DNA of 64,000 nucleotides, taken from DATAOG01 sp963753685. GTDB lineage: Bacteria > Pseudomonadota > Alphaproteobacteria > Geminicoccales > Geminicoccaceae. Positions 35,466 through 43,921 of this stretch are shown one piece after another (the first letter of the stretch is position 1; each line of letters opens with the position of its first letter). The stretch is from assembly GCA_963753685.1 (NCBI GenBank), contig CAVWDE010000002.1, positions 494,531 through 558,530 of the forward strand, in the 5' to 3' direction. Made by a program: the position numbers and the translations under genes. The notes below the pieces were generated by a model that saw only the letters and a list, made by a program, of their open reading frames with translations, had not been told where the DNA came from and did not search any database.

Positions 35466-35858
35466 ATGGACCGATTCACCGGCGGTTGCCTGTGCGGCAA
35501 TGTCCGAATTGTGGCGGCGGGCCGCCCATACCGGGTCGGCCTTTGTCATTGTCTCGACTGCCGCAAGCATCATGGGGCCCTTTTTCACGCTTCCGCGGTG
35601 TTCCCCCAGGATGCGGTGACGGTCGATGGCGAAACACGCGACTACCTCGGCCGGTTTTTCTGTCCCCGCTGCGGCTCGTCGGTTTTCGGACGCAGCGCAG
35701 ACGAGATCGAGGTGAACTTAGGAGCCCTGGATGCCCCTGACCAACTGATGCCGACCTACGAAAGCTGGATCGTCCGTCGCGAGTCCTGGTTGCCGCCGTT
35801 TCCGCTCACGAGACGATACGACCGCGATCGTGACGCCACGGGTCGCTTTGAGGAGTAG
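35466..35858 (+). CDS. GFA-family (glutathione-dependent formaldehyde-activating-like) zinc protein
   Basis: A 130-residue intact protein with all GFA Cys motifs: GGCLCGN near residue 6, CHCLDCRKHHGA near 28, and FCPRCGSSVF near 69, forming Zn sites. The YESWIVRRESWLPPF tail is typical. It may bind glutathione adducts, though most family members have no proven substrate. GAGGAG precedes ATG 35466. It lies between the two halves of a broken ROK gene, in opposite orientation. Confidence 0.88.
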   Translation: MDRFTGGCLCGNVRIVAAGRPYRVGLCHCLDCRKHHGALFHASAVFPQDAVTVDGETRDYLGRFFCPRCGSSVFGRSADEIEVNLGALDAPDQLMPTYESWIVRRESWLPPFPLTRRYDRDRDATGRFEE

Positions 35859-35869
35859 GTCGCACGAAC

Positions 35870-36050
35870 GGTGCGAAGGCGCCGTCCCATAGCCGCCTGA
35901 CCAGGTCCACCGTATCCGCGCGCACGACAGCGCCGCCGCGCGCCGCCTTGGTCGAGAGCGTGTCGCTCAGCTGGCGGGTTCGACGATTCCCGCAGCGATC
36001 TTGGTGCCGCCGACATCGATGCCGAGAATACCGATTGCAGCCGAGCTCAT
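35870..36050 (-). pseudogene. ROK-family sugar kinase, N-terminal remnant
   Basis: ATG 36050 begins MSSAAIGILGIDVGGTKIAA, the ATP-binding DxGGTK signature of ROK kinases, then meets a TGA after about 25 codons. A shifted frame continues LSDTLSTKAARGG and DTVDLVRRLWDGAF. The gene would start 13 bases after the permease stop, so it was the last gene of the transporter operon before disruption. Confidence 0.7.
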
Positions 36051-36063
36051 CTGCGGCCGCCAT

Positions 36064-36840
36064 TCATCCGCGATACCGTGTCAGCCAGAGGGCGACCAGC
36101 GTGGTGCCGATGGTCATGACGAGAATGAGCGTTCCGACCGCATTCGCGGCGGGCGTGAGCGCGGTGCGAATCATGGAGAAGACGAACGTCGGCAGGGTCA
36201 TCCCCTTGCCGATGGTGAAGAAGGTGATGACGAAATCGTCGAGGGAGAGCGCCATCGCGATCAGCGCGGCGCCGACCACCGTGGGGCGGATGATCGGCAA
36301 AGTGATCGTGAAGAAGGTCCGCAGCGGCGAAGCGCCGAGATCGCGCGCGCTCTCGACCACGCGAAAATCGAAATTGCGCAGCCGGGCATAGACGACGAGC
36401 ACGACGAATGGCAAAGCGAACAGCAAATGACTCATGATGACCGTTTGTGGGCCCATGGGAATACCAATGCGTGAGTAGAAGCTGAGCAGCGCCACCCCCA
36501 ATACCAGCGGCGGCAACATGAGCGGCAGGCAGAGCAGCGCGGCGGCGAGTTGTGCGCGCCGTGGATCGAGTCGTGCCAGACCCAAAGCGGCCATGGTGCC
36601 GACGATGGCAGAAACGATGCCGACCGTGCCGCTGATGATCAGGCTGTTCCAGAACGCCGGGCCAAAGTTGGGATTGGCCAGCATGGCGTGCCACCAACGC
36701 AGCGACAGCGCTTCGATCGGGAACGCGGACTGGGGTCGGCTGGTGAAGGCGAACAGCACGACCAGAGCCAGCGGCGACAAGAGGAACACCACGAACAACG
36801 TGCCGATGCCGCGCCAGACGACGTTGGACAGACCGGTCAT
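36064..36840 (-). CDS. ABC transporter permease (PotC-like)
   Basis: A 258-residue inner-membrane protein with six hydrophobic segments. The EAA-type coupling loop ESARDLGASPLRTFFTITLP lies near residue 165. SLDDFVITFF near 205 is the PotC-family hallmark. The start ATG 36840 overlaps the upstream permease by ATGA. The longer frame to 37041 is not membrane-like. Confidence 0.9.
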   Translation of the reverse strand: MTGLSNVVWRGIGTLFVVFLLSPLALVVLFAFTSRPQSAFPIEALSLRWWHAMLANPNFGPAFWNSLIISGTVGIVSAIVGTMAALGLARLDPRRAQLAAALLCLPLMLPPLVLGVALLSFYSRIGIPMGPQTVIMSHLLFALPFVVLVVYARLRNFDFRVVESARDLGASPLRTFFTITLPIIRPTVVGAALIAMALSLDDFVITFFTIGKGMTLPTFVFSMIRTALTPAANAVGTLILVMTIGTTLVALWLTRYRG

Positions 36841-37673
36841 CGTGGCCGCCACTGCACCAGGAGAAAGATCGACAGCATGATGACGGCGAAGGACGACACG
36901 AGCGTCACAAATGACATGGCCGAGCCCATCGGCCAATTGCCGAGACCGCCGAATTGCGGCGCGATCTGCACGCCGATCATATTGACCGTACCGCCGACGA
37001 GCTGTGGAGTCAGGTAGTCGCCGGCCGCGAGCAGGAAGCAAAGGGCGAATCCGCCGATGATCCCAGTGTGGGAGCGCGGTAGGACGATATCGGAAAAGCG
37101 GCGCCAGCCGCCGGCACCGAGGTCGCGCGCCGCCTCCATCTCGATGTCGCTGATGCCGCGCATGGAGCCATAGATCGGCAGGATGGCGAGCGGTAGCAGG
37201 AAATTGACCAGCGTCACGACGACCGCCCCGACATTGTAGAACAGCCAGGGCAACGGCTGGTCGATGATGCCGAGCGCGAGCAGCGCCGTGTTCAGCACGC
37301 CGGTGATGCCAAGGATCGTCATCCAGGAATAGATCTTCATCAAATAACCGCCAAAGAGCGTGATCAGCGCGATGAACAGGAGGGGCGGTCCCCAGCGGCC
37401 CGCCTTGAAGCGGATCAGATAGGCGTAGACGAAGCCGAGTGCTGTGGTCAGCACCGCAACGAAAAATGCCAGCCCCAGGGTGAATATCAGGGTGCGCAGG
37501 TGAAGGTCGAACACCTGCAGATAGTTGGCGAACGTGAAGGCCGGCTTGAGCCTGAAGAGCAGGACCTGCCAGAAGCTGATGACGAAGAAGTAGCTCAGCG
37601 GCAGGACAAACAACGTGCCGAAGATGACCCCGGCAGGCGCCAGCAACAGATAGGTGACGCCGCGATCGCGCAT
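36837..37673 (-). CDS. ABC transporter permease (PotB-like)
   Basis: A 278-residue permease with six membrane segments and the coupling loop EAARDLGAGGWRRFSDIVLP near residue 178. GDYLTPQLVGG near 222 is typical of PotB relatives. It starts 4 bases or so after the SDR stop and overlaps the next permease by ATGA, showing one operon. A start at 37685 would add four residues. Confidence 0.9.
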   Translation of the reverse strand: MRDRGVTYLLLAPAGVIFGTLFVLPLSYFFVISFWQVLLFRLKPAFTFANYLQVFDLHLRTLIFTLGLAFFVAVLTTALGFVYAYLIRFKAGRWGPPLLFIALITLFGGYLMKIYSWMTILGITGVLNTALLALGIIDQPLPWLFYNVGAVVVTLVNFLLPLAILPIYGSMRGISDIEMEAARDLGAGGWRRFSDIVLPRSHTGIIGGFALCFLLAAGDYLTPQLVGGTVNMIGVQIAPQFGGLGNWPMGSAMSFVTLVSSFAVIMLSIFLLVQWRPR

Positions 37674-37674
37674 G

Positions 37675-38467
37675 CTAGCTGGCAATGATATTCTTGAGCG
37701 ACATCAGCCCCTTGAAGGCCGTATAGCCGGCATCAACGGGAAAGACGCCGCCGGTCACGCGCTTGGCTTTATCGGAGGCAAGGAAAGTGGCGAACTCGGC
37801 GACATCCTCGGGCTGCAGGATGCCCATGAGGTGCAGTTCCTCAATCTTCTTGCGCTCGGCTGGATCGCTCATGAAGGGCGCCTGATGCGGCGTCTCGACG
37901 AAGCCGGGGCAGATTGCGTTCACCCGCACGCCCTCTGGCGAGATGCCGGCGGCAAGCGATCGCGTCATGGCGACGACGCCGCCCTTGGCCGCCGTGTAGC
38001 CGTCGATGCCGGCCTGGCCGATCAGCGCATCGGTCGTCGCGGTCAGGATGATCGATCCGGACTTCTGCCGAAGCATCTGCCGCCCGACGTATTTGCAGCA
38101 ATAAAAGGTGCCGCTTAGAACGAGGTTGATGATCTCATGCCACGTCTCCTCGGCCAGTTCCGTGGCGCGTCCGTCGCTCACGGTTGACGAGCGGAACGTT
38201 CATCGCGTTGTGGAACAAGACGTCGATGCGGCCGAATCGGGCGACGGTGTCGGCGGCCATGCGCTGGACCTGCAGCGTATCACGCACATCGACCGGCTGG
38301 AACCGCGCGCTGCCGCCGATCTCCCGCGCGACCCGTTCGCCGCCCTCCTCATCGAGGTCGGCAGCGACGACCGTGGCGCCTGCTGCGGCAAACGCATGGG
38401 CACCGGCGCGGCCGATGCCCGACGCCGCGCCCGTGACGATGGCGATCCTGCCGGCGAGGAGAGACAT
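37675..38467 (-). pseudogene. SDR-family oxidoreductase split by a frameshift
   Basis: The first frame from ATG 38467 gives GRIAIVTGAASGIGRAGAHA, the nucleotide loop, and FHNAMNVPLVN. The second frame from about 38181 gives RATELAEETWHEIINLVLSG and the active-site YTAAKGG, then NAICPGFVETP and the C-terminal GGVFPVDAGYTAFKG. Together they make a complete dehydrogenase of about 260 residues. The frames differ by one base near 38182. It sits between the binding protein and permeases in the transporter operon, so it likely oxidises the imported substrate. Confidence 0.8.
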
Positions 38468-38512
38468 CGCGGACGACCGGGGGCGGGCTCTCGGCCCGCC
38501 CCCCTGACCAAC

Positions 38513-39649
38513 TCAGGCCGCCTTGAACTTCTGGTAGGCCGCCTGCCAGTCGGTATAGCTCGCGTGCTTGCCGTCCGGCTCGAGCGGCGGCATCGGGAAG
38601 AACTTCGCCTTTTGCTGGAACTCGGCGAGGTTGTCGTAGGGATAGAGCGACCTGGTCGCAGGCTTCAGCTTGTCGATCGCTGCCCTCACGACGATCGCCT
38701 GGAACGTCTTCTCGGCGAAAACCACCTGCCCCTCGACGTCGAGTGCCTGATTGGCGCATTTGTGCGCGGCCTCGATGTTCGGGGCGCCTTTGGCGATGCA
38801 GTAGCTGTCGAGCCAGGCGAAGGTGCCTTCCTTCGGATAGGTGAACTCGATCTTCTTGCCGGCGTCGGCGGCAAATTTCTTCAGGAACTCCCCGCCGCTG
38901 AAGGTGATGACGACTTCGCTGCGCGCCAGCGCGTTAGCCAGCTCACCCCAGCTCACGGCCACTTGCCGGACCGCGTCCTTCTTCAGCTTGATCAGAAATT
39001 GGGTCGCCTGCTCGAGCTGGTCCGGGGTCAGCAGGGTCGGCACTTGGGCGTCCGTGGCGAGAATCGCTGCCAGCATCTGATTGCCGATCGGATCGTCCAT
39101 CATCCCGACCTTGCCTTTGTACTCAGGCTTGAAGATGTCCATCCACAATTCGGGTGCCGTCGGGATGACCGCCGGATCATAGGCCATCGGCCCGGAACCC
39201 CAGGTGAACGGCACCGAATAGCGAGTGCCGTTCACGATCACATTGGAGTCGTTGCGAAAAACGTCCGGCACATTGGCCAGATTGGGCACCAGCAATTCGT
39301 CGATCGGCTCGAGCAGATCGGCGGCCACCATGAAGGGGATGTAGCCCATATAGGGCGTAACGATGTCGATCTGTCCGGCACCGCCGGCGGATAGACGGCT
39401 GATGATCTCATCATTGTTGCCGATCGGCGTGAAGCTGACCTCGATGTTCTCGCGCTTCAGGAAATCACCGACGCGCAGGCCGGCGTCATAATCCTGCCAG
39501 CCGAACATCGAAACGACGGTGGCGGCCGATGCCTTCCTACTGGTCGCGCCGGCAGCGACGCTCACGCCCAACGCCGCAGCGCCCGTCATCAGATCGCGAC
39601 GCGATATCGACATCGTCGTCCGCACGCGCATGAGTTTCGGATGATTCAT
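38513..39649 (-). CDS. Tat-exported PotD-type solute-binding protein
   Basis: A 378-residue periplasmic binding protein. Residues 15-45 form a twin-Arg signal (SISRRDLMTGAAALGVSV) ending at ASAA. The mature part has MFGWQDYDAGL near 48 and WGSGPMAYDP near 150, as in PotD/spermidine-type proteins. GGGAGGC precedes ATG 39649. It heads the operon SBP, SDR, two permeases and ROK kinase. Substrate inferred to be a sugar or sugar acid from the enzymes around it, in spite of the polyamine-type family. Confidence 0.88.
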   Translation of the reverse strand: MNHPKLMRVRTTMSISRRDLMTGAAALGVSVAAGATSRKASAATVVSMFGWQDYDAGLRVGDFLKRENIEVSFTPIGNNDEIISRLSAGGAGQIDIVTPYMGYIPFMVAADLLEPIDELLVPNLANVPDVFRNDSNVIVNGTRYSVPFTWGSGPMAYDPAVIPTAPELWMDIFKPEYKGKVGMMDDPIGNQMLAAILATDAQVPTLLTPDQLEQATQFLIKLKKDAVRQVAVSWGELANALARSEVVITFSGGEFLKKFAADAGKKIEFTYPKEGTFAWLDSYCIAKGAPNIEAAHKCANQALDVEGQVVFAEKTFQAIVVRAAIDKLKPATRSLYPYDNLAEFQQKAKFFPMPPLEPDGKHASYTDWQAAYQKFKAA

Positions 39650-39896
39650 GGAAAGCCTCCCGTTGCCGTCGTTTGCTTAGACTTGCCGAGGCTCAGAGTA
39701 GACATCAGGCCGATGCGGCGTCAACACGCGGGCCCTGGCGTTGCTCTGCACGCGGTCGACAGGATCGTCTCGGTCATGACCGGAGTCGACCAAGTGCTTG
39801 GCAGTCACCGGGTAACTCGCGTATCAGCAATGGATCCTGGCCGTGCAGGCTGCTCGAAGCGCGGCCGATCAAGGCGTCGTCGCTGTGGCAGCGGTC

Positions 39897-40694
39897 GTGA
39901 CGATCCATCCGGATGCCGACGAGCTGGGCCATCGGCTGGCGCGGGAGATCCTTGACGGCAGCGAGCGGGCGCGCTCTGCCGGCCGGCGGTTCCTGCTGGG
40001 CTGTCCCGGCGGACGCAGCCTCTTGAGCACATATGGGGCCCTCGCCCGAATGGCGAGCGCGACCGGGGCCGACCTCGCCCACCTCGTGATCGTCATGATG
40101 GACGAGTACGTCGTACCGGGGGCCGATGGTTTCACCTATTGCCCGGCGCATGTGCACTACAGCTGCCGGCGATTCACCGAGCGCGAGATCCGGGGGCGGC
40201 TGAACGACGGGGTTGCGCCCGAAGCGCGCATTCCCCTTCATAACATCTGGTTGGCCGACCCGGCCGACCCGGGGGAGTTCGACGCGCGTCTGGCGGCGGC
40301 TGGCGGGGTCGATCTGTTCCTGCTGGCGAGCGGTGCTTCAGATGGTCACGTCGGCTTCAACCCCCCGGGAAGCGCGATTGACAGCAAGTCACGGATCGTT
40401 CGCCTGGCGGAGACGACCCGGTTCGACAATCTCGCCACCTTCCCGGCGTTCGAGGGGCTCGCGGCGGTGCCGACGCACGGTGTATCGGTCGGGCTCGGCA
40501 CGATCGCCCGGCTTTCGTCGGCGGTGGTCATGGTGCTGAATGGCACCCACAAGCAGGCCGCAGCGCTTCGACTGGTGAGCGAAGCGGCCTTCACCCCCGA
40601 CTGGCCCGCGACCATCGTCCATGCCTGCCGCAACGCACGCATCGCTCTGGACGAATCGGCAGCCCAAGCCTGCCGTCAGCGCGGCCTGGCCTGA
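39897..40694 (+). CDS. NagB/6-phosphogluconolactonase-family protein (glucosamine-6-P deaminase-like)
   Basis: From GTG 39897 (TIHPDADELGHRLA), about 265 residues. An earlier GTG at 39843 is possible. GGRSLLSTY is the phosphate loop, MMDEYVVP carries the catalytic Asp, and SDGHVGFNPPGS carries the catalytic His and the flanking loop of NagB-like isomerases. It would convert an amino-sugar phosphate to a ketose phosphate or hydrolyse a lactone. It is divergent from the transporter operon, fitting amino-sugar or sugar catabolism. Confidence 0.8.
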   Translation: MTIHPDADELGHRLAREILDGSERARSAGRRFLLGCPGGRSLLSTYGALARMASATGADLAHLVIVMMDEYVVPGADGFTYCPAHVHYSCRRFTEREIRGRLNDGVAPEARIPLHNIWLADPADPGEFDARLAAAGGVDLFLLASGASDGHVGFNPPGSAIDSKSRIVRLAETTRFDNLATFPAFEGLAAVPTHGVSVGLGTIARLSSAVVMVLNGTHKQAAALRLVSEAAFTPDWPATIVHACRNARIALDESAAQACRQRGLA

Positions 40695-40839
40695 CTGGGA
40701 CGAGTGCCGTCGCACCGGAAACCTGATTGAGCAACGAGCTGCTTCGCGGTTGTCCGGGCCATGAGCTCACGTGGCTGCGACCACTGCTGTCGGCCTGGAT
40801 GCCGTAGTGGGCCTGAGCCGAAGCGTGTCGGTCGGGCGG

Positions 40840-40965
40840 CTGTCCCTCAGAGTGATGATGTGAACGGGGTCCGAACGGGTCGGCCCCAAGCATCGTCGAG
40901 GGACAGCCATGGAGCACTATGCCGGGATCGACGTGTCGTTGGAACTGAGCAGCCTTCTGTGTGGT
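40840..40965 (+). mobile_element. IS110-family left-end and transposase N-terminus remnant
   Basis: ATG 40909 begins MEHYAGIDVSLELSS, the DEDD-motif start of IS110 transposases, but the reading frame diverges after about 20 codons. Just upstream, CTGTCCCTC at 40840-40848 and GAGGGACAG at 40898-40906 are a perfect 9-base inverted repeat bracketing the pre-ATG leader. In IS110 elements the leader upstream of tnpA can encode the bridge RNA. Confidence 0.65.
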
Positions 40966-41066
40966 CGTCCGAGCGGTTCGTCCGCGTGGCCAGGCAGCCG
41001 AGCGGGGGTGCTGTCCCCCCAAAGACGCACGCCGCTGGTTGCGCCGTTCGCCGGCGTTTCGTCCGA

Positions 41067-41289
41067 TGAACGGCGGAAGCGGGCACCTTTGAGGCCTCAG
41101 CCAAGGTCGATGCCGAGCGGCTCGACGTCAAGAACGGCCTGCTGCTCGCGGCCCACCTCGACGCCCGCCCTCGGTCCGATCAACTCCGACGATGCCGGCC
41201 AGATTCGGTTCTCCAACCACGTCGCCCTATCTGCCGCGCGCCATCCGCTGATCGCTGCGGTATGCCCGCCGCACTCAGCCGATGGATAG
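41067..41289 (+). pseudogene. HNH endonuclease-like C-terminal remnant
   Basis: SAKVDAERLDVKNGLLLAAH and, after a one-base phase change near 41163, INSDDAGQIRFSNHVALSAA resemble the tail of predicted HNH endonucleases (NGLLLxxHLDALFDxGLIxF.DDG). The HNH core is missing. It lies inside the IS110/group II intron wreckage. Confidence 0.45.
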
Positions 41290-41841
41290 GCCGGACCGAT
41301 CAAACACAGACCCTTGCCGGCTCCCGCTGCGGTTCGTTAGAGCGGGTCTCGCCCAGCCAAGAGGAAATTCGAACCCAGCGTCGGGCGGTTGTTCGCTATG
41401 CGCTTGATATAGTGCCGCAATTCAAACGGATACCGTTTGGCCCGAGTCGACAGCCACGGAGAAAGCCACCCTCAGAGAGGGATTTCGGAGCTGCGCACGT
41501 CCGCCAAGGTCAACAGCCATCGGCCGAGAATGGCGGGATTCCTCGACTTCTCCAGCCTGATGACCGATCAGAGAGCAGAGTTTGCCAGAGGAGTCTTGGC
41601 GGAGGGAAGCTCGCTCGCGCCAAACATTCTTTTCGCTGGGCTTCGCGCGGCAGCGGCACAGCCTTGAAGGGGCGGGAGATGATGATGCAGATCCAGCGCA
41701 CCTGCTTGCAGAGCGCCAACGTGGGAGAGCACGTTGGGCAGTGAGAAGTGCGCCGTTGGCTAGCGGGCGCGCGGCCAGGTTGCACTCCGACGTGGCTAGT
41801 TCTATTGGGCTGGTCTGAAGCCGACGCTTTGGCAGGCCAGG
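41290..41841. other. Unassigned sequence within the mobile-element graveyard
   Basis: No convincing gene is present. G+C content is lower than surroundings and stop codons occur in all frames. Open frames up to about 140 codons lack motifs. A group II intron would have its catalytic RNA domains upstream of the maturase gene, but I could not trace the expected domain structure by eye. Confidence 0.4.
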
Positions 41842-42715
41842 GTGGCCAGGGTCGGGGGAGATTCTACGGTTGATGGGCACCTAGAGCTGATCGGCGAATT
41901 ACGCCGGCGCATAGAGCGTCTGTTCGGCGCCGAGCGCGCCGACGGCCGCCATGTCACGCCCTGCCTGCGGCGGGGAAGCAATCGAGGCATCAACCTCGTC
42001 CGGTATGCCGACGACTTCGTGGTCACCGCCCCCTCGCGGGAGGTCCTTGAAGCTTACGTCCTCCCGCGGCTGACCGAGTTCCTCGCCGGCCGCGGGCTGG
42101 AGCTGAGCGAGGCCAAGACCCGCACCGTCCACATCGACGACGGGTTCGACTTCCTCGGCTTCAACCTCAGGCACTTTCCCAATGGCAAGCTGCTGGCCCG
42201 GCCCCAGAAGGAGAAGGTCGCCCTGCACCACAGGCGGCTCTCCACCTTCTTCCGGGGCAACCGGCAGATGCCGACGGCCGAGGTGATCAAGCAACTGTCG
42301 CCGGTGATCCGGGGATGGTGCAACTACTACCGCTACGCAGTGGCCAAGCGCACGTTCGCTGTCTTGGACCATCACATCTGGCGGATCACCTACAAATGGG
42401 CCAAACGCCGCCATCCCAGGAAGAACCGGCGCTGGGTAGTCAACCACTACTACGGCGTGGACCAGGGCCGCGGCTGGGACCTGTGGGACGGCCGAAACCG
42501 GCTGCCGCGCCACAACGAGACCCGGGTGTCGCGTTTCGTGAAGGTCAGGGGCAAAGCCAGCCCCTTCGACCCGAGCCTGCGCGCCTACTGGGAGGATCGC
42601 CGCACACGGCGGCTGATGCGCGAAGCCAGTCACTTCCATCGCATTCACCTGCTGCAACGGCAGGCGGGCCGGTGCGCGGCCTGCAAAGCGGTCTTTGATC
42701 CGGAGCTCGAGCGGG
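41842..42715 (+). pseudogene. ltrA: Group II intron reverse transcriptase/maturase, truncated at both ends
   Basis: Reading from about 41890, GINLVRYADDFVVTAPSREV contains the RT catalytic YADD, followed by LSEAKTRTVHIDDGFDFLGF (RT 6-7) and the maturase domain X (VIRGWCNYYRYAVAKRTFAV, IWRITYKWAKRRHPRKN). The C-terminus begins an HNH domain, LLQRQAGRCAACKAVF, and then passes into unrelated sequence near 42715. RT blocks 0-4 are missing, so it cannot be active. Confidence 0.85.
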
Positions 42716-42764
42716 GCGCCAACACCAACGTCGCGGCGCGCGGCGGCCGCGCGACCGAAGGTAC

Positions 42765-42935
42765 GGGGCGGCGTACGTTGTGCTGGCGCGAGTCAGCCGC
42801 TTCTCATCGCTCAAGAGCTGGGCGTGCGCCTCGCCGCGCGCAAGGGCTCGAGAAAGGGCGCGGTGGCCGTCGCGCGCAAGCTTGCCATGATCCTCTGCTG
42901 AATCTGGACCGACGCGACGACATTCCGCTGGGGCC
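42765..42935 (+). mobile_element. IS110-family transposase C-terminal remnant (second copy)
   Basis: YVVLARVSRFSSLKSWA in one frame and, after a slip near 42822, AVAVARKLAMILC, then a TGA and IWTDATTFRWG, match the IS110 C-terminal tail (RVxRFSxLKxWx...ARKLAVILHRMWxDGTxFRW). It ends about 35 bases before the truncated hpnA gene. With the 40.9 kb N-terminus it may be the other end of one element that was filled by a group II intron and HNH pieces. Confidence 0.65.
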
Positions 42936-42971
42936 AGCAGGCCAAGATGGCTACGACTTGACTGTGAAACT

Positions 42972-43286
42972 TCAGTCACCTTCGGCCGCCGCGATCAGCA
43001 GCGCGCGCGTGCCGTCGACATTGGTCCGGTAGATGGTCTCGGGGTCGCGCACCCAGAGGCGATAGTCGGCGGCGAGGTGGAACAGGCCGGTGCAGCCGGC
43101 GATGGCCGAGCCGAGGCTCGCCGGGTCAACGAGGTCGCCGATCGCGACCTCGACGGGCAGATCGGCAAGCAAACGGCGGCTGCTGTTGGCGCGGGCCAGG
43201 ACGCGAACGGACTCGCCTTCGGCCAGCAGCGCGCGGACCACGGCCGATCCGACGAAGCCGGTGGCACCGGTGACCAGCGTGGTCAC
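42972..43286 (-). pseudogene. hpnA: Hopanoid-associated sugar epimerase HpnA, N-terminal fragment
   Basis: A 104-residue piece from GTG 43286. TTLVTGATGFVGSAVVRALL is the NAD(P) Rossmann motif, and GLFHLAADYRLWVRDP followed by IYRTNVDGT is highly characteristic of HpnA. It stops at the IS110 remnant after about one third of the normal 330 residues. GTGA overlap with the upstream phosphatidyltransferase shows it belonged to the operon. Confidence 0.8.
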
Positions 43287-43921
43287 GAGCGCTGCTCGAG
43301 GAGCACCCCGCGGCCCTGCCAGAGGACGAACAGAGCGAACACCGGCGCCCCGATGCCGGCCAGGAGCAGGAGCGGCCGGAGAAGGCCCAACCAGGTGATC
43401 GGGCCGATCAGATACATCACGTCCTCGACCTCGAAACCGAGCAGATTGGGCTGCCGGGTGGCGGCCTTGCCGGCGCGGCGCTCGAGCTCCATGCGCAGCA
43501 CGAACGTCACCGCCGTCGCCAGCCCGGCGCTGCTTCCGAGCACGATCGGCCACGCTCCGAGCCCATCCTTGCGCAGGCCGATGCCGATTCCGATGAACAG
43601 GGCGATCAGCACCGCACCGCCCGCCGCAAGGTCGTAGCAGTGACCGAAGAGGCTGGTCCGCCCGGTGCTCCGCGCCAGCTCGCCGTCGGCATGATCCAGC
43701 CAGAAAGCGAGCATAAAGCAGGCTGCCCCGACGTGGACGGCGGCGCCGCCCGACGCGAACAGCCAGGCCGCCAGCAGGCCGACCGCCAGGCTGAAGGTCG
43801 TGATCTGGTTCGGAGTGATCCTCGCTGCGACCAGCGGCCGCATCAGTGCCCGGGCGAGGCGCTGATCCCACGGCGGCGTGATCGCGACCAGACGCCGCGT
43901 CAACCGGATCTCAGTTACCAC
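43283..43921 (-). CDS. CDP-alcohol phosphatidyltransferase family protein
   Basis: About 212 residues from GTG 43921, with five or six membrane helices. The signature D-x2-DG-x2-AR-x8-G-x3-D is fully present as DHADGELARSTGRTSLFGHC followed by YD. Such enzymes move a phospho-headgroup from a CDP-alcohol, or onto an alcohol acceptor. The gene overlaps the TauD-like stop by about 11 bases. The nucleotidyltransferase in the same operon probably makes the CDP-activated donor. Head-group identity unknown. Confidence 0.88.
   Translation of the reverse strand: MVTEIRLTRRLVAITPPWDQRLARALMRPLVAARITPNQITTFSLAVGLLAAWLFASGGAAVHVGAACFMLAFWLDHADGELARSTGRTSLFGHCYDLAAGGAVLIALFIGIGIGLRKDGLGAWPIVLGSSAGLATAVTFVLRMELERRAGKAATRQPNLLGFEVEDVMYLIGPITWLGLLRPLLLLAGIGAPVFALFVLWQGRGVLLEQRS

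Noticed and set aside
35860..35877. Hairpin TCGCAC...GTGCGA after the GFA gene as a terminator
   Set aside because: The stem is only six bases and no T run follows.
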